A DNA stretch of 64,000 nt from the NCBI GenBank assembly GCA_025363155.1, contig JANYEL010000140.1, forward strand, positions 28,337 to 92,336, written 5' to 3'. The stretch comes from Moraxellaceae bacterium (GTDB lineage Bacteria > Pseudomonadota > Gammaproteobacteria > Pseudomonadales > Moraxellaceae). The notes beneath the pieces were generated by a model. The model was not told the origin of the DNA. It searched no databases and saw nothing but the letters and a program-made list of their open reading frames with translations. This document shows, in pieces, positions 13,832 to 24,876 of this stretch. The first letter of the stretch is position 1. Every line of letters begins with the position of its first letter. Both the position numbers and the translations under genes were made by a program.

Positions 13832-14935
13832 ATGCAAAAACGACCACTAAAAGCACCGCTGAAAACAACAAACCTCGTGCAATTACTCAGCTTAAGCAGC
13901 TCCACTTTGGCAATAAGTCTAGCCGCTATTTTTAGTGCAAACGTACATGCTGCGATTCCAGTGGAATCACGTCCTTTATCCTCTCCAACAGTCATTGCAG
14001 CTCGTACCGACAGCGATCAGACTTCACAATTATGGCAACTGACCCAACAAGTCCAAAAGCTACAAGATGAAGTCCGTCAGTTACGCGGCAAAGTTGAAAG
14101 CCACGACAACGACATCGACCAACTGCAAAAAGAAACCAAGAATCGTTATGTCGATTTCGATCAACGCCTCGGACAAGTCCAAGAAGATTTGAAAAAATCT
14201 CAAAATGGTACGACGCCACCTGTTTCAACCGATTCGGTGAATGCTGCCCAAACTAACACGACAACGAATACTACTAGCCCAACGACAGGTAATGTAGCCA
14301 ACAACGCGACCGCTCCTGTCGTTGGAGATGAATCAGACAAGCTCGCCTACATTGCTGCATATGAAGCCTACAAAGCTGGCGGTGCAGCGCAAGCGATTGC
14401 TCCGATGAAAAAATTTATTACTGACTACCCGAAAAGTCCATTTGTACCAAATGCGTACTACTGGCTCGGTGAATTCAACCTCGCGATCACGCCACCGAAC
14501 TTTGCAGCGGCGTCTAGTAACTTTAAATTGGTCATGAATCAATATCCTAAAACAGCAAAAGCGGCAGCAGCAACCTATCGCGTAGCAACCTTAGCGGATG
14601 TCGATCATCATCAAGCTACAGCAATCACGCTTATGCAATCGTTGGTAAAAAACTATCCTGGCACTCAAGAAGCAGGTTATGCGACTGACTATCTCAAGTC
14701 TCATGCAACCACTACAGCTATAGACAAAAAAGCTGTCCTGAAGAAAGCTGAAACCAAAAAAACGGAGACCACCAAAGTAGAAACCAGCAAGGTTGAAAAA
14801 CCAGTCGTCAAAAAAGTCGAAAAGACTGAAAAAACCGAAGTAAAGAAAACAGATAAAACTGAGATTACAGATAAACCAAAAACCAAGTCGATTAAGAAAG
14901 TAAAAACAACAGACAATGCGCGCGAGGACATCTAA
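13832..14935 (+). CDS. CpoB/YbgF-like coiled-coil + TPR periplasmic protein with Lys/Thr/Glu-rich C-terminal tail
   Basis: Coiled coil QLTQQVQKLQDEVRQLRGKVESHDNDIDQLQ, TPR block AYEAYKAGGAAQAIAPMKKFITDYPKSPFVPNAYYWLGE; ATG at 13832 preferred over TTG at 13811. Confidence 0.8.
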   Translation: MQKRPLKAPLKTTNLVQLLSLSSSTLAISLAAIFSANVHAAIPVESRPLSSPTVIAARTDSDQTSQLWQLTQQVQKLQDEVRQLRGKVESHDNDIDQLQKETKNRYVDFDQRLGQVQEDLKKSQNGTTPPVSTDSVNAAQTNTTTNTTSPTTGNVANNATAPVVGDESDKLAYIAAYEAYKAGGAAQAIAPMKKFITDYPKSPFVPNAYYWLGEFNLAITPPNFAAASSNFKLVMNQYPKTAKAAAATYRVATLADVDHHQATAITLMQSLVKNYPGTQEAGYATDYLKSHATTTAIDKKAVLKKAETKKTETTKVETSKVEKPVVKKVEKTEKTEVKKTDKTEITDKPKTKSIKKVKTTDNAREDI

Positions 14936-14996
14936 TCTTAACCACTAGATAAATATTCACTCACGCACTATGGCGACAATAACGGAGAATAGATTC

Positions 14997-15740
14997 ATGT
15001 CAGCACATTCAAAAACTTTGGCACAGCTCAAAACTAAAAAGCGTCAGAAACAACTGGCGACTGCTGCTTTTGCTTTAACTGCGCTCTTTGCCAGTGGTTC
15101 ATCATTCGCTGAAACGCAAGAACATCGCATCATTACCTTGCAAGCCGAAACCAGCCGCGAAGTCCAAAATGATCAAATGCAAGCCACTCTTTATACTGAG
15201 TTGAACAACACCAACCCAACACTTTTGGCAAAAGAAAGTGCCCAAATCATTAATCGTGCAATGGATTTAGCGAAAGCCTACACCACTGTGAACGTCAGCA
15301 ACGGAACGCAAAGCACCTATCCAATTTATAACGACAAAAACAAATTGACAGGCTGGCGCGGTCGCGCTGAAATCCAACTGAAAACGACTGACTTTAAAGC
15401 TGGAAGTGAACTCATTGCCCAACTGCAATCGAATATGCAACTCGAAGCTGTCAATTTTTCAGTATCAACTGAACAACGCCTAAAAGTTGAAAATGAATTA
15501 CTGACAGAAATCACAAAAATTTTCCAGAAAAACGCTGCACAAGTCCAACAAGCTTGGGGTGCAAGCAAGTATGAACTGGTCAATATGAATATTAACAACA
15601 GCAGCGATCAACCGCGTCCTTATCCAATGATGATGCGTGCGGCGAAGTTTGAAGCCAGCGATGCTGTTCCAGCACAAACAGTGCAAAGCGGCAACAGCCT
15701 CATTCGCACGACTGCGAATGGCAGCATTCAACTTCAGTAA
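14997..15740 (+). CDS. SIMPL-domain (DUF541) secreted protein
   Basis: ITLQAETSREVQNDQMQATLYTELNNTNPTLLAKESAQIINRAM; RAAKFEAS; RBS ggag before ATG 14997. Confidence 0.85.
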   Translation: MSAHSKTLAQLKTKKRQKQLATAAFALTALFASGSSFAETQEHRIITLQAETSREVQNDQMQATLYTELNNTNPTLLAKESAQIINRAMDLAKAYTTVNVSNGTQSTYPIYNDKNKLTGWRGRAEIQLKTTDFKAGSELIAQLQSNMQLEAVNFSVSTEQRLKVENELLTEITKIFQKNAAQVQQAWGASKYELVNMNINNSSDQPRPYPMMMRAAKFEASDAVPAQTVQSGNSLIRTTANGSIQLQ

Positions 15741-15756
15741 TTAGATAAATGCCCAT

Positions 15757-15787
15757 AAAAAAGCCCACATAATTTGTGGGCTTTTTT
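15757..15787. terminator. Bidirectional terminator
   Basis: aaaaaagcccacataatttgtgggctttttt. Confidence 0.85.
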
Positions 15788-15823
15788 ATGCTACAGATAA
15801 AATCTAGATCATATTGAAATTTT

Positions 15824-16222
15824 TTAAGCAAACGTGGTGACTAAATACTCTCCACGCTCTACTGCATGATTTAAAATACGAATCACACGTTTCTCAACAA
15901 TCATCACTAATAGTTCAGGATCATATTCTTTTAAATGTAATTCTGCTGTTTTTGCCAATTTGGCTAAATCAATATCCTTATAGACATTAGCCATTTGTTT
16001 CACTTCATCTGGCGTAAAAATATTATAACCATCATCTTCCCAGTCTGAATCACGACCGATATGACCCAAACCGATATTGTTTAAAAAATCCAAATGTTCA
16101 AATGCGTTATGCTCAAAATTTGTACGATAACTTGCGTCTTCATCAGCAATAGAAGAAATTTCTTTGGTTCCAATTTCTTTAATCGCAGTTTGCGGCACAG
16201 ATGCTAAATGCAATGACATCAT
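15824..16222 (-). CDS. Hypothetical protein, possibly DUF1877/YfbM-like
   Basis: 132 aa ORF with plausible composition; segment FTPDEVKQMANVYKDIDLAKLAK and C-terminal helix resemble DUF1877 only weakly. Confidence 0.55.
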   Translation of the reverse strand: MMSLHLASVPQTAIKEIGTKEISSIADEDASYRTNFEHNAFEHLDFLNNIGLGHIGRDSDWEDDGYNIFTPDEVKQMANVYKDIDLAKLAKTAELHLKEYDPELLVMIVEKRVIRILNHAVERGEYLVTTFA

Positions 16223-16390
16223 ATTAATTCATTTCCTTATTTATTCTTGATTGATTAAGCTTTTCAATTATATAAATAAAAATCTGGTTACGCTAGCAAC
16301 TCAAAAAAAATTAAAACCTAATATATCTAGCACTTAGGTGATCGAAAGCAGCGAAATGTGCACAGTGTGATGATAAGGCAGCCTTGCTAA

Positions 16391-16426
16391 AATAAAAAAA
16401 TACTCATCAGTTAAGCACTGACAAGT
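16391..16426 (-). terminator. Terminator downstream of lpxA
   Basis: Minus strand ACTTGTCAGTGCTTAACTGATGAGT stem (two G-U pairs) followed by ATTTTTTTATTTT. Confidence 0.65.
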
Positions 16427-16466
16427 GTTTTTTGATTTTTAGGTTTATGACTTTGTAAATGATTGC

Positions 16467-17357
16467 TTAGCGAGTGATACCCCGATCGGAAGTTTGCAGT
16501 GAATCAATCAGCAATTTCACTTCAGGATGATTCGGTAGTACATCACTAATCAACGCTTCAATCGCTTGTTCTTTGGTTAAACCTTGACGATAAACGATCT
16601 TAAACGCCTGTTTAAGTGCAGTAATCGTTTCTGAACCCCACCCACGACGGCGCATGCCTTCATAGTTCATCCCGTGTGCTTTCGATGGGTTACCAGAGAC
16701 CATGACGTATGCAGGAACATCTTTTACAATCAGACTTGCTCCACCAACCATCGAATAAGAATCTAAACGGCAGAACTGATGAATACCAGAGTTGCCGCCG
16801 ACAATGACTGAATCACCAATTTTAACGTGCCCTGCGATTCCAACGTTATTCGCAAAAACATTGCCACTACCAATCTTGCAATCATGTGCCACATGGGTAT
16901 TAACCATAAATAGGTTACGATCACCAACTTTTGTCAGACCGTCGTCCTGAGTCGTCCCACGATGAAAGGTACAAGACTCACGAATGGTATTGTCATTTCC
17001 AATCTCAAGCCAGGTTTCTTCACCGTGATATTTTAAATCTTGGCAATCTTCACCAATCGTTGCGAACTGGTAAATACGATTGCGCTCACCAATCCGTGTC
17101 CAGCGGCTAATCACGACATGCGGGCCAATGTTGCAATCCGCACCAATCGTGACTTGAGGCCCAACAATGGTATAAGGCCCGATGCGAACCGACGGGTCAA
17201 TCTGTGCAGTCGGATCAATAATCGCTGTCGGATGGATAAACGGATGACTATTTGCATCAATGCTCATTGGAGTCGGGGCATGACCCTTCCCTTTTTCTCG
17301 AACTGCTGTTTGAGTTTCTGGAATTAAATCGGAGGTCTGTCCTGACGCCAAGCTCAT
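16467..17357 (-). CDS. lpxA: Acyl-ACP--UDP-N-acetylglucosamine O-acyltransferase
   Basis: Hexapeptide repeats (IHPTAIIDPTAQIDPSVRIGPYTIVGPQVTIG), NTHVAHDCKIG; downstream of fabZ. Conventional start MSIDANS at 17267; ORF start overlaps the fabZ stop. Confidence 0.95.
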   Translation of the reverse strand: MSLASGQTSDLIPETQTAVREKGKGHAPTPMSIDANSHPFIHPTAIIDPTAQIDPSVRIGPYTIVGPQVTIGADCNIGPHVVISRWTRIGERNRIYQFATIGEDCQDLKYHGEETWLEIGNDNTIRESCTFHRGTTQDDGLTKVGDRNLFMVNTHVAHDCKIGSGNVFANNVGIAGHVKIGDSVIVGGNSGIHQFCRLDSYSMVGGASLIVKDVPAYVMVSGNPSKAHGMNYEGMRRRGWGSETITALKQAFKIVYRQGLTKEQAIEALISDVLPNHPEVKLLIDSLQTSDRGITR

Positions 17358-17830
17358 TTTGCTATCTCCAAATTCTGCTCTATCACCATAATTTCAGCAC
17401 TTGCCGCCAGTTCATCACCGACTCTGACTTGGCAAGCAAACTTATAGATCTTTTGTTTGGAAGTGATGATTTCCGCGCTGATGGTTAGCGTATCACCCGG
17501 AATCACGCGACGTTTAAAGCGTAACTTATCGACACCCGCAAATAAATAAATAAAACCATCCGCAGGTAGCTTTTCTTCGGTAATAAAACCCAAGATTCCT
17601 GATACCTGTGCCATCGCCTCTAGCATTAATACGCCAGGCATAACCGGCATTCCAGGAAAATGTCCCTCAAAAAATTCTTCATTGACCGTGACATTTTTGA
17701 TCGCAACAATGGACTTTCCTGGCTCTACGGAGAGAACACGATCCACCATCAGAAACGGGTAACGCTGCGGTAAAAACTCACGGATGGTTTCAACATACAT
17801 CGGCATTGCGACTGGAAAAGTTATACTCAT
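17354..17830 (-). CDS. fabZ: 3-hydroxyacyl-ACP dehydratase FabZ
   Basis: LPQRYPFLMVDRV, FFEGHFPGMPVMPGVLMLEAMAQ. Confidence 0.97.
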   Translation of the reverse strand: MSITFPVAMPMYVETIREFLPQRYPFLMVDRVLSVEPGKSIVAIKNVTVNEEFFEGHFPGMPVMPGVLMLEAMAQVSGILGFITEEKLPADGFIYLFAGVDKLRFKRRVIPGDTLTISAEIITSKQKIYKFACQVRVGDELAASAEIMVIEQNLEIAK

Positions 17831-18083
17831 AAAAACAGACTTCTGGGCTATGTGCGACTATTTTAGGCTATTTATGTCTACTTGTACCTGACACTATCTA
17901 TCACATTTTTATTGAATTTAACCGATGTAGCCTCGTTAGAAGCAGGTCAATTTTCCGAATAAAAATAACTTTGTGTGAATACAAACAGTATCAGGTGAAG
18001 AGGACTTGAATAAATTTTTCAGCAAACTGCTCATATTACTGGGCTTATCACATTTGCTGCACGTCAACAGGCTCAAGATGTAA

Positions 18084-19169
18084 CTATTGATTACCAAGTT
18101 GTAATTCTAACCTTTTCAGAGCAAGTTGCAACTCTTTGATTTGAGCTGCAGTCTCGCCCAGATGACGAACACGAACAGCATTCTTACGCCAATCTGTTGT
18201 TTTTTCGAATGCTGAACCAGATGAATAGCTTCCTGATTCCTTGATTGAACGCGTAATCATACTCATTGCAGTGATCTGCACACGATCAGTAATCTCTAGA
18301 TGTCCTGCAACGCCGACTAAACCGCCTAGAATACAATGCGCACCAATTTTTGTACTGCCCGCGATTGCAGTTGAAGCAGCAATCGCAGTATGTGCTCCAA
18401 TTTGCACATTATGAGCAATCTGAACGAGATTATCGATGATTACACCTTCGCCAATAATCGTATCATCAAGCGCACCACGATCAATCGTCGTATTGGCACC
18501 GATACGAACATCATTACCGATGATCACACGGCCAAGCTGAACAATCCGATGCCATTGGCCTTTATAAGGCGCAAAACCAAAACCTTCGGCGCCAATGACT
18601 GCACCCGCATGGATGCGTACGCGGTCACCTAGACGACAACCATGATGAATCGTTGCACCATGTCCAATCCAACAATCCGCACCCACGATACTCTCACGAC
18701 CGATATGGATCGAAGAAATCAGGACTGTCCCATCACCCACTTTGGCATCATCTTCAACAACGACAAAAGCGCCAATGGAAACATTTTTGCCAATCACAGC
18801 GCGATCGGAAATCACCGCAGTCGGATGAATACCTCTTTCTACTTCAGCGAAAGGATCAAACAAATGGGTGAGTTGAGCAAACGCGAAATACGGATCTGAG
18901 ACCACAATGGCTGAACCGTTAAATTCATCACGATCTGCTGGGGTTATTAGCATCGCACCCGCCGCAGTGTTTTTTAATTGAGCGCGATATTGGCTATTTG
19001 CCAGAAAACTTAAATGAGAAGACTCGGCATTTGAAAGTGACGCCAAGCCCGTGATCACCAGCTCAGAATCTCCAGAGATGACCGCAGGCACTGATTTAGA
19101 ATCAGGACCACGATCAATCATCTGTTGATTTAAGTGTTGCGCTACTTCCCTTAGCGTCAAACTGATCAT
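18084..19169 (-). CDS. lpxD: UDP-3-O-(3-hydroxymyristoyl)glucosamine N-acyltransferase
   Basis: Hexapeptide repeats; [53 protein letters not shown]. Confidence 0.96.
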   Translation of the reverse strand: MISLTLREVAQHLNQQMIDRGPDSKSVPAVISGDSELVITGLASLSNAESSHLSFLANSQYRAQLKNTAAGAMLITPADRDEFNGSAIVVSDPYFAFAQLTHLFDPFAEVERGIHPTAVISDRAVIGKNVSIGAFVVVEDDAKVGDGTVLISSIHIGRESIVGADCWIGHGATIHHGCRLGDRVRIHAGAVIGAEGFGFAPYKGQWHRIVQLGRVIIGNDVRIGANTTIDRGALDDTIIGEGVIIDNLVQIAHNVQIGAHTAIAASTAIAGSTKIGAHCILGGLVGVAGHLEITDRVQITAMSMITRSIKESGSYSSGSAFEKTTDWRKNAVRVRHLGETAAQIKELQLALKRLELQLGNQ

Positions 19170-19673
19170 TTATTTTGCTGCGTTCAAGCGATCAGTGATT
19201 TTTTTGGTCAGATCAGCAGCTGGTGACGCCCAAATCACATATTTCTTCTCAACGATCACATCATAGTTACCTTCTTTACGAAGGTCGTCAATGATCGACT
19301 CAAGTTTAGGCATTAATGTTTTCAGCATCGCTGTTTGTGCTTCTTCGATACGACGTTGTACGCCTTCAGCGGTACCATTATAGTCATTCAGTTTAGACTG
19401 CGCTTGTGCTTGCAACGCTTGCTTGTCTTTATCACTCATGACCGAACCGTCTTTTTGAAAACGCTCTTGAATAGCGGTAATGTCTTTACGCAACTGTTCC
19501 AAACGTTCACGCTGTGACTTCAAACTGGTGTTTAAACCGTCAATGGTTTGTTTCGCCGCATTTGACGCCAAAACAGCAGCCTGTGAGTCTGCAACAGCAA
19601 CATTATTCGCATAAGCCGCAGGTGACAACACAACTGCTGCCGCCAAACCTAAACCAGTGATTAAAGAACGCAT
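19170..19673 (-). CDS. skp: OmpH/Skp family periplasmic chaperone
   Basis: Signal peptide, VAVADSQAAVLASNAAKQTIDGLNTSLKSQRERLEQLRKDI coiled coil; between lpxD and bamA. Confidence 0.92.
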   Translation of the reverse strand: MRSLITGLGLAAAVVLSPAAYANNVAVADSQAAVLASNAAKQTIDGLNTSLKSQRERLEQLRKDITAIQERFQKDGSVMSDKDKQALQAQAQSKLNDYNGTAEGVQRRIEEAQTAMLKTLMPKLESIIDDLRKEGNYDVIVEKKYVIWASPAADLTKKITDRLNAAK

Positions 19674-19717
19674 TGTGTTTCTCCTTGTAAAATGCGAATA
19701 AAAAACGATGAAACTTA

Positions 19718-22141
19718 TTAAAAAACACGACCAATCGCAAATTGAACCTTTTGGATTTGGTCATTTGGTTTTGAACTTAGGGGGTGAGCATAACTCAGTG
19801 CGATAGGTCCAATCATGGTAATCCATGTAAACCCAATGCCCGCACTATATCTAAAATTATCGGCACTGAATTTATAGTCGTTTGTCGCGTTACTCGCAAC
19901 ACCAGAAGTGTCGAAGATTTGTCCGCCTTCAACAAAAATTACAGGGCGAATTTGCTTAGCCCAATCACCCGCGTACGGAATCGGCAAAATCAATTCTAAT
20001 CCGCCAGTAATCATACCGTTACCGCCGACTGACTCTGGATCTGGATCTCGATTCGCTGCTGTATAGCCAATGCCATCACTACGCGGTCCAAGAGTATAAT
20101 CTTTATACCCTCTGACCGACCCATAGCCACCCGCAAAATAATTTTTCCAAAACGGTAAATCATGTCCATAACCGAGCTTGGCATACGCGCGGAATACAAA
20201 CTTATCAAAGTAATGAGACGGTAACTGGAAATATGTTTGTCCAGAGTAGCTAATACGCTGATATTGGACATCACTACCAGGAATCGTGGTATCCAACGAC
20301 ACTTGATGTGACGTTCCACTTGTCGCCAAAACAGGACGATTCAACGTGTTATAAGCCCAAGATAAACTCAGGTTATACGTCAAGAAATCCTTATCATAGA
20401 GTGGATTTGCAGGATCACCTGACTTATTAACCGCACCGTTTGAAACTAAATAATTCTGCGCCACTTGTGAAACAAACTGCGTTGTTCTAATCGACGTATT
20501 ATCGATATTCAGTGTCGCGCTAACGCTCTTATTTTCATCAACAGGATAACCAAAGGTCATCGATGCGCCTTGTGCATCCGAGTAATAACGTTGGACACTG
20601 AGAGAGCTATCCAGCTTGGTATCACGCACATAGAAATTAAAACCACGACTGACACCATCGGGTGTGTAGTATGGATCTAAGACGTTAATGTTGTAATTAT
20701 TTAAAGTTTGAGAGCGAGTAATATCCAAACCAACTTGATTACCCGTACCAAAGAAATTGGTTTGATTTAAACCAAACTGGAAAGTGATACCACCATACTG
20801 CGAGTAGCCCACGGAGATACTACTGCTTCCCGAAGGCTGTTCTTCAACGGTCGCATTCAAGTCAATTTGATCATTACTATTCGGCACACGAACGGTGTCA
20901 ATCGATACTGTTTTGAAAAACCCTGTGCGTTCTAAACGAACTTTAGATAGATCGATTTTCTCATTGGATGCCAATGAACCTTCAAGTTGACGCATTTCAC
21001 GGCGCAGCACGTTATCTGCAGTTTTCTGATTCCCTTTGAAGTTAATACGGCGCACATAAACCTGTTTACCTGGGTTAATCGCGTAATTCACCGTGACGGT
21101 CTTTGTCGCTTCATCTACTTCAGGAATTGGATTAATTTCGGCAAAATAATAGCCGCTATTCCCATATTTTTTACTCAACAATTGTGAGGTTGCAGTGACT
21201 TGCGCTTGTGAATAAATGGTGCCTGGCTTATAAATAATCAGCTGTTTAAGATCATCATTCTTATACAGTGGGTCACCAACAAACTTACTTTCACCAAACT
21301 TATATTGCGTGCCTTCATTGACACTGATTTCAATAAAAATCTTCTTTTTGTCTTCGCTTAAGTTCAATTGCGCGCTATTCAACGCGTAGTGAATATAACC
21401 TTTGTTTAAATATAACGCTCTGAGGTTATCTAAGCTTGTGCTCATTTTTTCACGCGCATAACGATCATCGCGTGTAAGAATTGATGACCAACTGCTCGAC
21501 TTCACTTCAAAGGCTTTTTTAATTTCATCATCGGTGAAAATTGAATTGCCAACGACTTGGATATTGACGACTTTTACCGCATCGCCTTCATAAATTTTGA
21601 AAGCGACATCAACACGGTTATTCGGCTTTGGAATCGTTTCAATTTTCACAGCTGCATCGTAACGACCTTGCTGGGAATATTGCTGTTCTAATTCATTTTT
21701 GACCACTTGTAATGACGCACGTTTGAGCACTTCGCCTTCCGCGATTCCACCACTTTTAAGACCTTTAAGCAGTGCATCCGAAGGAATCAGTTTGTTGCCG
21801 CTCAATGTCAGCGATGCAATGACAGGGCGTTCAACCACGGTAATGACTAAGTCGTTTTGTTCACGACTAGTTTTCACATCATCGAAATCACCACTGGCAT
21901 ATAACGTCCGAATAGCGGCAGAAATTTTATCATCGGTAATGGTATCGCCGCTCGCGATCGGTAATCGTGCTGACACGCTGGCAGGTGCTAAACGGACCAA
22001 ACCTTCAATACGAATATCATGTGCCACAAAGCTTGAAGACGACGCTTCCGCAAATGCAGTAGAAGATGTTGCCGCCATCATGCAAGTCGCAATCGTTAAG
22101 GGCAGTAGTGCTAAAGGATGCTTCATGCCAACATTATCCAC
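19718..22141 (-). CDS. bamA: Outer membrane protein assembly factor BamA
   Basis: POTRA repeats (FVAHDIRIEGLVRLAPASV...), barrel with YGSVRGYKDYTLGPR and terminal Phe. Confidence 0.97.
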   Translation of the reverse strand: MDNVGMKHPLALLPLTIATCMMAATSSTAFAEASSSSFVAHDIRIEGLVRLAPASVSARLPIASGDTITDDKISAAIRTLYASGDFDDVKTSREQNDLVITVVERPVIASLTLSGNKLIPSDALLKGLKSGGIAEGEVLKRASLQVVKNELEQQYSQQGRYDAAVKIETIPKPNNRVDVAFKIYEGDAVKVVNIQVVGNSIFTDDEIKKAFEVKSSSWSSILTRDDRYAREKMSTSLDNLRALYLNKGYIHYALNSAQLNLSEDKKKIFIEISVNEGTQYKFGESKFVGDPLYKNDDLKQLIIYKPGTIYSQAQVTATSQLLSKKYGNSGYYFAEINPIPEVDEATKTVTVNYAINPGKQVYVRRINFKGNQKTADNVLRREMRQLEGSLASNEKIDLSKVRLERTGFFKTVSIDTVRVPNSNDQIDLNATVEEQPSGSSSISVGYSQYGGITFQFGLNQTNFFGTGNQVGLDITRSQTLNNYNINVLDPYYTPDGVSRGFNFYVRDTKLDSSLSVQRYYSDAQGASMTFGYPVDENKSVSATLNIDNTSIRTTQFVSQVAQNYLVSNGAVNKSGDPANPLYDKDFLTYNLSLSWAYNTLNRPVLATSGTSHQVSLDTTIPGSDVQYQRISYSGQTYFQLPSHYFDKFVFRAYAKLGYGHDLPFWKNYFAGGYGSVRGYKDYTLGPRSDGIGYTAANRDPDPESVGGNGMITGGLELILPIPYAGDWAKQIRPVIFVEGGQIFDTSGVASNATNDYKFSADNFRYSAGIGFTWITMIGPIALSYAHPLSSKPNDQIQKVQFAIGRVF

Positions 22142-22201
22142 GTCAAACTAAAAATTTTAAGAAAACCTAACACGCTATTAATTAATGAAACGAATGCTCA
22201 A

Positions 22202-23566
22202 TTAAAATAGTCGGGTTAAATCATTAAATAAAGCAATAATCATCAACATACCCAACAAGGCAATGCCGACGCGAAAACCAGCACGTTGAAACCATTCTGG
22301 AACTGGACGTCCAATCACGGCTTCAATCGCGTAATAAACTAAGTGACCACCATCTAAAATTGGAATAGGCATCAAATTCAAAACGCCCAAGCTCACACTC
22401 ATCACCGCCATAAACCCAATAAACGCTTCCCAGCCAATATCGGCAGTATGTCCCGCAACCTTGGCAATGGTGATCGGACCTGAAATATTATTCAGCCCAA
22501 TAAGACCACTAATCATCTTGCCAAACGACGTCACCGTCAACGCAGACAAATGCCACGTCTTTTGAACAGCCAACCCCAAAGCTGTCAACGGATCATGGTG
22601 GATAACTTGCTTATATTCCGCTGGTATTTGGTAGCTTTGTGTTTGTTTTACTTTCGGAAGTACACCGAGCAAACCAATTTTTGAACCAAAATCATCTCGT
22701 TTTGCTGCAGGCTTGAGTACTAAAGTTTTCTGTATCCCATTACGCTCAACAACGACTGACAAGGTTTGATCTGGATGTGCATGAATGACGCGGGTGAGCG
22801 CTAACCAATCTGTGACCGCTTGCCCATCAACACTGATAAAACGATCCCCAGCTAACAATCCTTGTTTCGCACCCACACCATCAGCTTGAACCTCACCAAT
22901 GATGGGCTCAATCACAGGCATGTACGGGTAAAAACCGAGCTGCCCTAAAGCATCCGCACCACTTGATTTCAAAAAGGTCTTAATGGGTAATTGATGAGCA
23001 ATACTTTGACCCGCGTGATCGGCATCAATTTTAATCACGCCACTATCGCCCATGCGATCAATTAAAGCGTAATTCAGTTTTTCAAAATCTTGAACAGGCT
23101 TTCCGTCGATTGCGGTAATCAAATCACCCTTTTGTAAACCTGCGATTGCCGCTGGTGAATTCGGGTCAATTTGCCAAATTCGCGTATTGACTTGCTCACT
23201 CTTCGGTAAGAATAAAATCCAAAATAGGAGTACGGCAAATAGTAGATTGATCAAAGGCCCTGCAGCAACAACGGCCATACGAACCAGTGCAGGCTGACGA
23301 TTAAAGGCATGCGGTAGATCCGCCTCAGCGACCTCGCCTTCTCGTTCATCGGCCATGCGTACAAAACCACCCAATGGAATTGCCGCAAATTGATATTGAA
23401 CGCCATCTTTGCCTTGCCACTTCAGCAATGCAGGACCAAATCCAATCGAAAAAGTGAGAATCTTGATACCAAAACGACGCGCCACCCAAAAATGTCCAAA
23501 CTCATGGATTGCCACTAAAGGACCCAAAAGGAGTAACGCAGCAAGGACAATTTGAAAAACACTCAT
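22202..23566 (-). CDS. rseP: Site-2 intramembrane protease RseP
   Basis: HEFGHFWVARRFGIK, two PDZ regions, NLMPIPILDGGHLVYY. Confidence 0.97.
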   Translation of the reverse strand: MSVFQIVLAALLLLGPLVAIHEFGHFWVARRFGIKILTFSIGFGPALLKWQGKDGVQYQFAAIPLGGFVRMADEREGEVAEADLPHAFNRQPALVRMAVVAAGPLINLLFAVLLFWILFLPKSEQVNTRIWQIDPNSPAAIAGLQKGDLITAIDGKPVQDFEKLNYALIDRMGDSGVIKIDADHAGQSIAHQLPIKTFLKSSGADALGQLGFYPYMPVIEPIIGEVQADGVGAKQGLLAGDRFISVDGQAVTDWLALTRVIHAHPDQTLSVVVERNGIQKTLVLKPAAKRDDFGSKIGLLGVLPKVKQTQSYQIPAEYKQVIHHDPLTALGLAVQKTWHLSALTVTSFGKMISGLIGLNNISGPITIAKVAGHTADIGWEAFIGFMAVMSVSLGVLNLMPIPILDGGHLVYYAIEAVIGRPVPEWFQRAGFRVGIALLGMLMIIALFNDLTRLF

Positions 23567-23620
23567 AAATGGCTATATATACCTAATAAAATCAAAAAAA
23601 TAATTAATTTAAACAACTTA

Positions 23621-24874
23621 CTACACAGATGTTTGCACAATTTTCTGTGCGATCTGCCGTGCAGCAGCATCATAATGCAGGATTGTGGCAAGGTCGCGCG
23701 CCGCAATCATCGGTAATTGTGTAATAACTGCCTGAATTATGCGAGGAATGTCACAAAATTTGATCGTTTTCGCCAAAAATGCCGCAACCGCCACTTCATT
23801 GGCAGCATTGAGCACTGCTGGTGTTGTTCCACCTGCCTGCATAGCCTCGCGCGCCAAGCGTAAACAAGGGAAACGAACCTCATCTGGCTTTTCAAAATTC
23901 AGAGTAGCCACTTGAAATAAATCCAGTGGCGCAACGCCTGCATCAATCCGTTTCGGCCATGCTAATGCATGCGCAATCGGCGTACACATATCAGGATTAC
24001 CCATTTGAGCTAACGTCGACCCATCGACATATTGCACCAGCGAATGAATAATACTTTGCGGATGTACGACGACCGTGACACGTTCAGCAGGTAAATCAAA
24101 TAAATGACATGCTTCGATTAACTCCAAGCCTTTATTCATTAAGGTCGCGGAATCAACAGAAATTTTCTGACCCATCACCCAATTCGGATGCTTGCAGGCT
24201 TGTTCTGGCGTCACTCGCTCTAATTGTTGTAAATCAAATTGGCGAAATGGCCCGCCTGACGCGGTTAATAGAATTTGCGAAACGCCAGCACGTGACGGGT
24301 GGCTTTGAAACCGTTCAGTCGTTTGGAAATAATCGGCAGGTAAACATTGGAAAATTGCATTATGTTCAGAATCGACAGGTAAAAGCATCGCGCCCGAACT
24401 GCGGACACAATCCATAAACAGGCTGCCCGCCATGACCAATGCTTCTTTATTAGCGAGTAATACACGCTTGCCAGCCTGCACAGCCGCCAATGTTGGCTCA
24501 AGACCAGCAGCACCAACAATCGCCGCCATCACCACATCGACGTCGCTATGCTCAGCAATGAACTTTAACCCCGCCTCGCCTTCGACAATATTGGGAACTT
24601 TTGCGTTTGGAAAACGTTGCTTTAAATCTTGGGCAAACTGCTCGCCTTTAGAGGCAGGAACAGACACATATTCTGGCTGATAGCGTGCAGACAACGCTGC
24701 CAGCTGATCTAAACGACCATGCCCACTTAAAGCAAAGACTTGATAATGTGCTGAATGTAGCGCTAAAACTTTAAGCGTACTTTCGCCGATTGACCCTGTG
24801 GCACCGAGAATACATACATTTTGTTTTTCTTTCTTTGCAGACAGAGTGGTTAAAGATTGCAATGGATTCTGCAC
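23621..24874 (-). CDS. dxr: 1-deoxy-D-xylulose 5-phosphate reductoisomerase
   Basis: [57 protein letters not shown]. Confidence 0.97.
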   Translation of the reverse strand: MQNPLQSLTTLSAKKEKQNVCILGATGSIGESTLKVLALHSAHYQVFALSGHGRLDQLAALSARYQPEYVSVPASKGEQFAQDLKQRFPNAKVPNIVEGEAGLKFIAEHSDVDVVMAAIVGAAGLEPTLAAVQAGKRVLLANKEALVMAGSLFMDCVRSSGAMLLPVDSEHNAIFQCLPADYFQTTERFQSHPSRAGVSQILLTASGGPFRQFDLQQLERVTPEQACKHPNWVMGQKISVDSATLMNKGLELIEACHLFDLPAERVTVVVHPQSIIHSLVQYVDGSTLAQMGNPDMCTPIAHALAWPKRIDAGVAPLDLFQVATLNFEKPDEVRFPCLRLAREAMQAGGTTPAVLNAANEVAVAAFLAKTIKFCDIPRIIQAVITQLPMIAARDLATILHYDAAARQIAQKIVQTSV

Positions 24875-24876
24875 TC

